DNA from: Symbiodinium natans
Lineage: Eukaryota > Sar > Dinophyceae > Suessiales > Symbiodiniaceae
Length of the DNA stretch: 64,000 nucleotides
Direction of reading: 5' to 3'
NCBI GenBank assembly: GCA_905221605.1
Contig: CAJNDS010002216.1
Span: 442,501-506,500, forward strand
The notes under the pieces were generated by a model. The model searched no databases, had not been told where the DNA came from, and saw only the letters and a program-made list of their open reading frames with translations. The position numbers and the translations under genes were made by a program. Positions 13,701 to 25,700 of the stretch are shown in pieces. Positions within the stretch are counted from its first letter, which is position 1. Every line of letters starts with the position of its first letter.

Positions 13701-16700
13701 AGGGTTTAGGGTTTAGGGTTTAGGGTTTGGGGTGTAGGGCTTAGGGCTCAAATATCCCAACCCTGCAGAACCCCAACACCCAAAACCCCCAAGAGCCTCA
13801 CCACCCCTACACCCCAAACCCCAAAAACCCCACCCCCCCCCCCCCCCCCCCCCCCCCAAAAAAAAACACTAAACCCTGAACCAAAACCCTACACTCCAGG
13901 GCAGCGCCGAAGGGTTTATCCCAAGAAATCCCCAAAACACCACTAAAACCCCATAAACCCCAAATTAGGGGTGTACAAGGGGGGTATGAGGGGTGCATGA
14001 GGGGGGCATAAGGCGGCATAAGGGGAGTAAGATCCCAAAAAAACCGTAAAACCCCATAAACCCCAACAAGCCCAAAAACCCAATAAATCTCTAAAAGCCC
14101 ATAAACCCAAAAAACAACAAAAAAAAAAAACAAAAAAAAACGAAAACAAAAAATGTATTTTTAAAATGATAAGAATAATAATTAATTAAGTAATTAATTA
14201 ATTAATTCATTCATTCATTAATTAATTAATTAACAAACAAACAAATAAATAAATAGATAAATAAATAAATAAATAAAACGAAAACCCTGGCCCCCCTCCC
14301 TAAACCCCTGAGAGGCCTTGGGCAGCACCGAAGATGGGGATGGCCAGGAGCATGACGCCCGCCATCTCCCAGCTGGCGATGAAGGCCATGGTCAAGCCGA
14401 CCTAGGGTTTCGCGTTTGGGGTTGAGGGTTGAGGGTTGAGGGTTGAGGGTTTAGGGTTTAGGGTTTAGGGTTTAGGGTTTAGGGTTTAGGGTTTAGGGTT
14501 TAGAGTTTAATGTTTAGGGTTTCGGGGTTGTTTTGGAGGGCGTTTTGAAAGGTCCTTCCCGCGAGCTTTAATCGGCTTTCAGGGCTTTAAGGCCTGGACT
14601 CTCAGGGTTTCTACGGCTTTTGAAAGGTCATTAAGGTGCGAGCTTGTTCAAGAGAGGCTTCCTTGGAGGTTCATGGGACTTAATAACCACTTATAACTGG
14701 GCTTATAACCCTACTTATAATCGGGATAACCCCTATAAGGCCCTTTAGGGGTATTATATGTCGGGTTAAGTACAGTTATAATTGGTTAGTAACCTCCAAG
14801 TCAGGATGTGCATGGCTAGCACTGGCAGCAGCTCGCGTGGGCTCTTGCCTGGAACGCCTGCGAACCCGACTTTGAAGGCAGCAAGAAGGAAAGCCAGGAA
14901 AGCCAGGAAAGCCAAGAAGCCAGAAAAGTCAAAGGCCAAGAAACCCAGAAACCCAAGAAACCCAAGCAACCAGAAGCCAGTTCTGGAAATCTTCGAAACT
15001 AACCTGTTTTTAGGTGCCCTCAGATACTTGCTTGTTTTTTATTGGCTCAAACCGCACGCTTACCCTGCCGAAGCAGCCAGGGCAAACAAGATGCGTTAAA
15101 CTTCCGGTCTCTCTGGCTGCGAGGCTATGATTGGGGTTATAAGTGCCCTGAAGCTCCAAGTAGGGGTTTAGGGGCTGCGGGTTCCGGGCTTTCGGGTGCA
15201 GGTGTTCCAAAGGCAGAGTTTCGAGAAACCCCCCCAAAACCAAGCCAATAATCTAGATCACCCCCTCCCGGCGTTTTCGAAATGAGGGGTACCTTATTGG
15301 GGTCCTTACTATCAGGGAATCCTGCTGTTTGGGGTCTATTTTGGGGGCCCCTGATTTTCGAAAACCCCTAAACCCTAAACACTAAACCCTAAACCCTAAA
15401 CCCTAAACCCCAAACCCTAAACCCTAAGCGCAGTCTTGGCGGCAATGATCGAGCACAGGGCGTCGGCCTTGTCACCGAAGGAGACGATGAGGCGCGCGAT
15501 GCGATAGGCGTAGACCTTCAGCGCCGCGACCAGTTTGGCCGAGGTGTTCTCCTGAGCCGCTTTTGCCTAAACTCTAAAGCCTCATGGGTCTGATGTTCCT
15601 ATTTAAATTTCTTCTTCACTACGAAGACCCACCTCAACCCGAAACCCCAAACCCCAACCCGAAACCCTAAACCCTAAACCCACTACGTCTTCACACAAGG
15701 CTCTGGGTCGTCGTGGAAGCCAACATCTTGACGGAACATATTGGTGAGCATCGTGACGCGGGCCTCCTTCGTAGTGGCCTGAAGAGCCACAAACTCTAAG
15801 CCAGGCCCCATCACGCCAAATTCAACCCCGGGTTTAGGGTTTAGGGTTTAGGGTTTAGGGTTTAGGGTTTAGGGTTTAGGGTTTAGGGTTTAGGGTTTAG
15901 GGTTTAGGGTTTAGGGTTGAGGGTTGAGCCTAAACCCTACACCACATAGCCTAATCCCAAAACCCACAAGCCCTAAGGCCCTAAACCCTAAATCCTAAAC
16001 CCTAAACCCTAAACCCTATAGTACCTATAGCCCTAGACCCTAACCCTTGAACCCTGCACCCCATCGCCTCGGCAATCAGCCCAAAGCAGGCGAACTGCAC
16101 GCCGGACGACACACACTTCAAAGCACCGAAGATCCTGGGGGTTTAGGGTTTAGGGTTTAGGGCTTAAGGTTTAGGGTTTAGGGTTCGGGGTTTAGGGTTT
16201 AGGGTTTAGGGTTTAGGGTTTAGGGTTTACGGTTTAGGGCTTAGACTTAGGGTGTAGGGTTTAGGGTTCGTGGTGTTTAGGCTTTGGCGTTTATTGTGGG
16301 TTTCGGGTATGAGGTTCATGGGCTCTCGGAGTTTGTCTATAGGGTCCTTAAGGGAGGCGGGTGTTCAAGGGGGGGTAATGTAACCCAAGGTTCCCTCAAA
16401 CTCCCCACTACTCCCTAAGGCCCCTCAGCTTCCCTAAGGTTCCCTAGGTACCTACCCCCCAAGGACTCTATCAGTTGGGATGTTCCCCCTTATACCAACA
16501 GTCCTTAATCGGGATTCTAACAGGGGGTACTAGAATCCCTATTAAGGACTGTTAGTACAAGGGGACTTATAAGGATTGTTTGGTTGGAGGGAGGAGTTTG
16601 GGGGGCTGGGCGGGGTGTGGGATTTTTCAGGAAGAGGCTTGAGCAGAGACTTCGAGGCTTCAGGAAAGACTGTGAGACAGGCAAAAGCCCCGAACGGGCC

Positions 16701-19700
16701 TCGTTTCCGGGCTCGGTTAAATACGAAGGTCACACGTGCTTTACCTCTAATAAACACTACTCCACCTGATTTCTCGAGCCCTGAACCGTAAATCCCTAAA
16801 CTCCTTTATAACACCCTAAGCCTAGAACCCCACCACCGAAGAACAAAATCCTAAACCCCTACAACCCTGAAACCCAACTTCAACCCGAAAACCCGAAAAC
16901 CCTAAAACCCTCAACACGCACCCCAACGCGCACCCCAGCCCCCCACCCCCCCCCACCCCCCCCCACCCACCTACCCCCCCCCCTAAACCCTAAACCCTAA
17001 ACCCTAAACCCAAAAAAAAAAAAACGAACAGCCCAAGGACACAAACCACATCGCTGCGATCTCCGCATCGGCTTTCATCAGCTCCTTGCGGGCCAGGTGT
17101 GCCCCCCTTTCGGGTTTATTGGGTTGAGGGTTTAGGGTTTCGGGTTTAGGGTTTAGGGTTTGGGGTTTAGGGTTTAAGGTTTAGGGTTTAGGGCTTAGGG
17201 TTTAGGGCTTACTAGGGCTTATTGTTGGGGTATATTGGGGTTCTCAGGGTTTTGGGCTCCTATGATTTTGCCAGGTTCAGTGTCGAAGGGTTTACTTGGA
17301 GGGTCGGGGGACTTAGAAAGTAGACAGTCAGTGGACTTATAAGTACCCTAAAAGGGCCACCAATTGGACCTATCCTACTTAAAACTCTATTAGATAACTA
17401 TATACTAAGTCCTTCGACCCTCCAAGTACGGTTTGTGGAGTCCAGGGTTTGGGGTGGGGTGCGGGCCTGGTCAAAGGGTGGGTGGGCGGGGGCTGGAGTA
17501 TCAGAACTCGGAACCTGCAATCCAAAAATGCCCGAAGCCTGAAAGCCCCTGAACTCAAGACAAACATGCTGCCGCCGTTCTTCAAACAATCATTCCCGAA
17601 ACCCCAGTTAAACCCTAGGAGGGCGGGGGGGGGGGCGGGGATACCTAGGAGGGGGGGGTCGGGGCCGACAATGCACAGCGCACAACCATGTGTATCCATA
17701 TGTGTGTGACCCCTACACACCAGGCCGAAAGCCCTAACCAGTCCCAAGTCCTTGTCCGACTGCATCAAGGACATCATGGCCTGGACGAGGATGTAGGCTC
17801 CCAGGACTGGAAAGCAAGCACCACTGACCTTCCGATGTTGAGCGGTGTAGACTTGGGGCTCAGGACGGGATCTCCAAGAAGACACATGGCGCTCTGCCCA
17901 ACCCAGGAGCCAAAAAACAAGGATGGGGACACACAACCAAACAACAAAAACCCACGGAAACCGCGAGTGTCTCTTGGGCCGTCAACTCTTGCTGTCTCGG
18001 TCTTTTGGCTCTCGGGCTGAGGGTTCTATGTCCACGAGCCCCTGCGCCCGAAACCCTGAACCCGAAATACTCCCTAAACCCTAAACCCTAAACCCTAAAC
18101 CCGAAACCCTAAACCCGAAACCCTAAATCCTAAACCCTCAACCCTGACTCCCTAAACCCTAAACCCTAAATTCTTCCGGGCCCGTGGTCTCAGGCACCGG
18201 CCAGGGCCCCAAGGAGGCCAGGGGCAAAGGCCCACCAGTGTGGGCGCGAGAAGCCTCTGGGCGCTTTTTTGGGGGTTTAGGGTTTAGGGTTTGGGGTTTA
18301 GGGTTTAGGGTGTAGGGTTTAGGGTTTAGGGGTTTAGGGGTTTAGGGCCTACGGGGCTTCGGGGTTGGGATTTGGGGTTTGCTGTGGTTTTGGGGCTTAA
18401 GGTATGACGAGGAGGGTGAGGGCGCCGGAGCTTGAGGTGTAAAGCTCAGAGACTTCTGTACGCTCTGAAGCCAAAGGCCCAAATACGGTAGGGGATGTCG
18501 GGAGCCTTAGGCACACCAATGTTTTTCACATCGCAGGACCCTTTGAACCCCTTTTAACCAGACTCAGCCCGCCCTTACCGTACCACGGGGTTTAGGGCTT
18601 AAAGCTTTGGGGTTGCCACTTCAGGGTCAAGCTTTCTGGGTAATCTAGTTTAGGTAGTATTGAGCGTGATCAGGTTTAAAGTATACTGGGTTCAGGTGTA
18701 CAGAAAACTGCAACATGGCCAGCTCTCGAAATTAGGGTCCCTTTGGGGGTCCCATACCTAGTACGGCATCCCTGAAGTAAGGACCGAAAAAAGCACCCTA
18801 ATTCAGAGAATGACACACGCGTTGCTCAAACAAGAACGCAGGTATAACCCAGCTTAAGCCGCACTAGAGCGTCCTCCCTGTCAAGCCGGATGCGAGAACA
18901 CGGAGTTTGCAAGTTGCTGCGGCCTCCCCCGCCTCCCTACCCCCCCACCCAAAAAAAAAACGATAATCATAGTCTCATAGTAACATCCTCAACCCCGAAC
19001 CCTCCTGCCCCCCCTCCAAGAAAAAAAAACAGAAAGAGGCTTGGCTGCACTTAGAAGGGTAGCTAAAAATTAAAATTTTAGCTGCCTTACTAAGAAACCC
19101 AATAAACCCAAAAAGGCTAAAGATGTAAAGTTACAGTAAAGAACCACAAAGGAGGCTCCCTGGGTCTGGGTCCGCCACTCAGCAGCCTCCGCATCGGCAC
19201 CTGCTGGAGTACCAGAGAGCTGCCGGGGGGGTGGGGCGGGTTAGGGTTTGGGGTTTAGGGTTTAGGGTTTAGGGTTTAGGGTTTAGGGTTTAGGGTTTAG
19301 GGTTTAGGGTTTAGGGTTTAGGGTTTAGGGTTTAGGGTTTAGGGTTTAGGGTTTCGGGTCCTTCGAGTTTTGGTAGCCTTTTAGGGGGCTAAAAACTCTT
19401 CTCGTCTTGGCTAGGAGGGCCCTTAAAACCCTCTGACAAAAAAGATTCCTGCACATGATCTTCTTCAACCCAACAGGGGGAAATGTAAAATGTCCCCAGG
19501 GCCTACCGAGTTAGGTGTTTTGGGGTTCTTGGGGCACATGTTAGGCTTCTTAAGCTTTTGAGGGTTTTGACAGCTCGTGGGCTGCTTAGGATTTTTTAGG
19601 GTTCTTAGGGATTTGGGTGCGCTTCAGGTTCCTTGGCTTTGAGGGTTTAGGGTTCTTAGGCATTTCAGGGTGGCTTCTTTAGGGGGGGGGGATTAGGGTG

Positions 19701-22700
19701 TCTAGGGTTCTTGCTCCGAGAATTGTATTGCGCATTGTTGTTTATTTCAACGGGCCTAGGTTACTCTTTTTGGCGGAGCCAGAGACCCTAAAAGCCCTCA
19801 AAACTCTGAGAACCACTCAAGGCTGCTGTAACCCCTTCATGACCCTTGAGGTACAACCTCCACCCAAAACCCAGAAAACTGCCAAAACCCTAAACTCTAA
19901 ACCCTAATCCCTAAACCCTAAACCCTAAACCCTAAACCCTAAACCCTAAACCCTAAACCCTAAACCCTAAACCACCATCCGCCTTGTATTTCTTCGCGAT
20001 GTCTTTCACTCGCTCGGCCTCCTTGTCCTCAAGCTCCTGACTCGCTCGGCTTTCGCGCGCCACGGGCTTGGGAAACGGGCTCGGGGGTTTGGGGTTTTAG
20101 GGTTTAAGGTTTAGGGTTTAGGGTTTAGGGTTTAGGGTTTAGGGTTTAGGGTTTAGGGTTTCGGGCTTGGTGCTTATGGGGCTTTACAGGGATTTTTTGG
20201 GGTGGGGGCTTATGGAGTTTTCTCAGGCTTTCTAGGGCTCTATAGGGTTTTGAGAGGGCTTTATAGGGCCTTATCGGGTTTGATAGGGCTGCTATCTAGG
20301 GCTTATAAAGATTCATAGTCGGTTTTTAGGGTTTACAAGGTGACAGGCTCGGAAGCCTGTGAGTCCCGGCACGCATCGCTCAAAGTTTAGGGTTTAGGGG
20401 GTTTAGGGTAAGAATATGGTGGCTTCCGAAATTCGGGGTACCTTCCTGGGGGTCCTTCTTCTACGGGAATCCTACCGCGCGGGGTCTATTTTAGCTAAAC
20501 CCTAAACCCTAAAAGATCATCCCGCAACTGAAAGCTCGAGGATGCCACATAGGGTTTGGGGTTTGGGGTTTAGGGTTTAGGGTTTAGGGTTTAGGGTTTA
20601 GGGTTTGGGGTTTAGGGTTTAGGGTATGGGGGTTTCCACAAATTAGGGGGCACCTTATTCTACTCTTTGCGGGACTCCATTAGGGGGCCCCCTATTTTTC
20701 GTAAGCTGCCCATGTTGTATCGTCCCTCTTCCATTCCTTCAACCGCCAACTAAGCCCCGAGTCTGAGACGCTGAACTAAAGGAAGCCTTCCCAAAGCCCT
20801 AAACCCTAAACCCTAACACCTAAAGGCAGAGAACCCCAGGCATGTAGTAGGAACATCGTATGAGTTTCAGGGCCCTTGTGCCCAGTACTGCTGCTAGATT
20901 CCTACTATAGTCCTTCTACATTTCTTGGGTTCCCTGCTTTGGGGGGTTCTCATCGGATTTCCTTCAACAAACCTTCTGCATGCCTTATAGCTTGGGGCCT
21001 AAGCCCTAAACACCCCCCCCCCACCAGAAAGTGTCAAGACAAAAAAATACCCTGATATGAAGTAGGGTATATATTTCTTGTATCCCCAAAAGGACACCCA
21101 ATATATACACTCACCAATATTAAAAAGGAACCTTATATACACTCACCAAAAACAGAAATACAAACCCTGCTTCATATAAGGCCGACTGTAGTCGGAAAAG
21201 AAACAACCCTCACATCTCTACTGTAGGAGACTACTGAATCTTCTAAATTATCAGCCTATATACAACCCCTTCATCATTCTCCTGCAAACTACCCAAAACA
21301 AACCCATTGCCCTTGACCCTAAACCCCGAACCCCAAGACCCTAAACCCTAATTCCCTAATTCGAATTTCATTTCAGAACTAGTTCATGGTTGGGAGAGAA
21401 CTAACAATGTACATTTCGATTCCTGATTTAGCTTTAAGTACCCCCAAAAAAATGCAAAATGTTACCCCGCTATGACAAAGATAAGATCCCCTGGCCTCTG
21501 CCATCTTGTTCGTGGCTTTGGAGGGCTCCGCCCTGGGATGTTGCTCTCGGCTTTGGAGTTTGGGGTTTGGGGCTTGGGGTTTTGCACTTTCCAAACCCTA
21601 AACCCTAAACCCTAAACCCTAAACCCTAAACCCTAACCCCTAAACCCTAAACCCTAAACCCTAAACCCTAAACCCTAAACCCTAAACCCTAACCCTAAAC
21701 CCTAAACCCTAAACCCTAAACCCTAAACCCTAAACCCTAAACCCTAAACCCTAAACCCTAAACCCTAAACCCTAAACCCTAAACCCAAACCCTAAACTCA
21801 CGGGATCCCCTACCCCCCAACACCCTATTCCCAGGGTTCCCGGTCGCTGCTCTGAAAGCTCGCCCTGACTAGAGTTTAGGGTTTAGGGTTTAGGGTTTGG
21901 GGTTTAGGGTTTAGGGTTTAGGGTTTAGGGTTCAGGGTTCAGGGTTCAGGGTATTGGTTAGGGTTTAGGGCTTAGGTTTAGGGTTTGGGGTTTAGGGTTT
22001 AGGGTTCAGGGTTCAGGGTTTGGGTTGGGGGTCTTGGGGGGCAGAGGCCGCACTGGGGCATCCCACGGAGGAAGCCACATGCTTCGTTAGCTTTGTTCTG
22101 GTCCGAGAGTGTACCCTTTTTGGGGCTCCTTTGAAAGATTATCTAGTATTTTGGGGCTCCTTTAAAAGGATTATCTAGTATTTTGGGGCTCCTTTAAAAG
22201 GATTATCTAGTATTTTGGGGTATATAAGGGTACCCCTATTTTCGGAAAGCCCCACATGCTAGCCACAGGGTCCATGTTGCTTGGGGCTTGGGCAGCCCAA
22301 ACCTGAACCCTGAACCCTAAACCCGAAGCCTTGGGATGCTCCCCCTTATACTTACAGTCCTTAATAGGGATTGTAGCACCCCCGTTGTAACCCCTATTAA
22401 GGGCTGCTAGTATAAGGGGCAACATTTCCAGCCCTAAACCCTAAACCCTAAACCCTAAACCCTAAACCCTAAACCCTAAACCCTAAACCCCAGAACCGGA
22501 CTGATTCTTGTGGAGAAGTGCAAACAGCAGAGTACCGCTGCATACAAGCAGCAGGATCTTGGGCACCAGCGCCTGGCGCCAAATTTCAAGGGCATAACGC
22601 GGGTTTAGGGTTTAGGGTTTAGGGTTTAGGGTTTAGGGCTTAGGGTTTAGGGTTTAGGGTTTGGGGTTTAGGGTTTAGGGTTTGGGGTTTAGGGTTTAGG

Positions 22701-25700
22701 GTTTAGGGTTTAGGGGTTAGGGGTTAGGGGTTAGGGGTTAGGGGTTAGGGGTTAGGGGTTAGGGTTTAGGGTTTAGGGTTCAAGCTTAGGCTTTAGCATG
22801 GGGACAAGAGCCCAAAGAAGGGAACCCCCCCCCCGGAAGACAGTTTACCTTTAGAAAGACCCCCCCCAAAAAAAGAAGAAAAGTGAAGGTAGCAGGTATC
22901 TAGCCGCTAAACCCTTATCCCTCAAACCCTAAACCCTAGACTGCAGAGCTTGAAGTCACGGGGCTTATTATGGAACAGAGGAATCGTATTCATAGAAACT
23001 ATACTAGCACCCATCGCCTACTGGCACAGCTCCCTTTGGGGCCTTCTTCTTTCCTTCTACATCATGATAATAGTTAGCAGAGTTTGAGGTTCATCGCTGA
23101 GGGATCCGAATGTCGGGTGGAGAGTAAGCAGGCGGGGAAGCGAGGATGGTAGCGCATAATTGCATAGGTTTGCTGTGCTTTCCTTGACAGACTAGACGGA
23201 GTGTTTTCGCGATGGCCTGAAGCGAGTGCTCCAACCACTGAACCCCAAAACCCTAAACCCTCAACCCCTAAACCCTAAACCCTCAACCCTGAAACCCTAA
23301 ACCCTAAACCCTAAACCCTAAACCCCAAACCCTAAACCCTAAACCCCTGAACCCCTGAACCCTGGGTGGCCTCTTCTTCTTCCGCCAGCTCGCCCGTCTC
23401 CTGTGCTGGCTGCGAAAAATCGCTCGACTGCCGCGGGGCTTATGAGGGGGTTTAGGGTTTAGGGTTTAGGGTTGAGGGTTGAGGGTTGAGGGTTTAGGGT
23501 TTAGGGTTTAGGGTTTAGGGTTTTGGGTTTAGGGTTTAGGGTTTAGGACTTAAGGCTTAGGGCTTAGGGCTTAGGGCTTAGGGTTTAGGGTTGCGTGGGC
23601 ATACTAGAGGGGCCTTAATAAAATACAATAGTGTGGGGGTTCTTACATTAGGGAATACTATCAGCAACTATTCCGAGCTGTATATTAGGGATTTACAGCT
23701 CTGGGTTTAGGGGTGTAGGTCCCGGAGGCAGCTCATCCTGAATGCCTCCTCGCCCCATGTCTCTAAATCGCTGAGCCCTAAAGCCCCCAAAAAGCCTTAG
23801 AAAGCCTCAAGCCCACAAAAGCCTAAACCCCCAAAAGGCCCTACAACCCCTGAACCTAAACCCTAAACCCTAAACCCCAAACCCTAAACCCCTGAACCTC
23901 AAGCAGGGCCAGCCTGGTGTAGGAGGACCGCCCCCTGGGCGGCGGCTAGCGCTTGGTAGATGCCGCCCTCCTGGTTCAGAGGGTAAGGGTTCAGGGGGTG
24001 TAGGGGATTAGGGTTTGGGGTTTAGGGTTTAGGGCTTGGGGTTTAGGGTTTAGGGTTTAGGCTTTGGGGGTTAGGGGTTTTGGGTTCGGGTTCACGATGA
24101 CTTTCAGGGCTTCAGGCTTTTCAGGGTTTTCAGGCTTTTAGGGTCTTCAGGGTTTTCAGGGTTTGAGTTCAGGGGCCCGGTGGCTTGAGACTTCCGGGCT
24201 TTTCGGCTTCTTTGGAGGTTCAGAGTGGGGGTTTGAGGGTGTTTAGGGTGTAGGATTGAAGGGCTCAGGGTTTAGAGTTTAGGGTTTAGGGTTTAGGGTT
24301 TAGGGTTTAGGGTTTAGGGTTTAGGGTTTAGGGTTTAGGGTTTAGGGTTTAGGGTTTAGGGTTTAGGGCCCGCAACCCGCAGCTCGGGGTCTCCTGCGCC
24401 GTCAACTGGCTGTGCGAGCCCTTCTCTGCAACCTGAGCTTGCGGCTCTGTGGTTTCTAGGGTTTTGGGTTTTGGGTTAGGGTTTAGGGTTTCGGGTTCAG
24501 GGTTTAGGGTTTGGGGTTTAGGGTTTAGGGTTTAGGGTTTAGGGTTTAGGGTTTAGGGTTTAGGGTTTAGGGTTTAGGGTTTAGGGTTGCAGATTTCGGG
24601 CCCAAGGTTTCCTACCTCTTCATGGGCGCTCTTTGCGAGGTCGGGTTTGCCTGCACTTCAGGGCTTGCCTGGGGTTTTGGCGTGGGGCTCCGATTGAGAG
24701 GACTCGGACGGCCTACTGAGAACATGCGATATAGAAAACCACCTCTCAACACCACAGTTCAGTGATCATCGATGCGTTAAGACCTCAACCCCAAACCCTA
24801 AACCCCAAACCCTAAGTCCTCAGACCCTTAGGCCCCAAACCCCTCAACCCACAAGTCTAAAGCATAAGGTTGTCGCTCGATCAGCCTAGCAACTCGCCCG
24901 CCAGAGAGGACGAAGATCACGTCAGAGTTCTGCACCTTCCCGAGGTCTTAGGGCTCAGGGTTCAGGGCTTAGGGTCTAGGAGTCCCCCAAAACCCCCCCA
25001 AACCCCTTAAAAGCCCGCCAAGTTCCTCAAAGTTCCTCAAAGGTCATAGCAATCAAAACCTTAACCCTAAACCCTAAACCCTAAACCCTAAACCCTAAAC
25101 CCGAAGGCCGACAGGCCCGGCCCCCCCGAGACAAAGCAGCTGGGGCACGGTGCTCAAGCGATGCGCGATGCTGACGATGGTCATCTTGCCGGCCGTGGTC
25201 CTTGCGGTTTAGGGTTTAGGGTTTAGGGTTTAGGGTTTAGGGTTTAGGGTTTAGGGTTTAGGGTTTAGGGTTTAGGGTTTAGGGTTTAAGGTTTAGGGTT
25301 TAGGGTTTAGGGTTTAGGGTTTAGGTCTCAAGGTTCAGGCTTCAGGGTTTGGGCCCGTAGGCGTGGGAGGGGCTCAGACGGTTAGTATTTCGTTTTCGTT
25401 GCCAGAAGTACCATGAACCTCCAAGTAGGGCGGCACCGTGGCATCGGGGGAGGCCTTGCAGGACTGTGGCGCCGTACCCCTAAACCCTAAACCCGAAACC
25501 CTAAACCCTAAACCCTAAACTCTAAACCCTAAACCCTAAACCCGAAACCCCCGCCGTTTGAGCAAGGTCGGCCCTCCAAGATCTCGGAACCGACTTCGGG
25601 CTTGAGGCTGTGGGGGCAGGACTTAAAAACCTGTCGCGGAGTCGCGGAGCCCACGACATGTGCATGTAACAGAGCCTGCGTGGCGGAGAATTTTTCCGCC

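Noticed and set aside
14766-15251. Overlapping frames with RKARKARKAKKPEKSKAKKP
   Set aside because: They come from a short AAGCCAGGAAA-type repeat in an intron; no homology and no conserved frame.
17379-17936. 185-residue minus-strand frame
   Set aside because: Only the part at 17751-17823 (exon 35) makes sense as protein; the rest reads through intron and palindrome sequence.
21796-21870. Possible linker exon (GELSEQRPG)
   Set aside because: The phase does not fit exons 31 and 32 and the donor is unclear.
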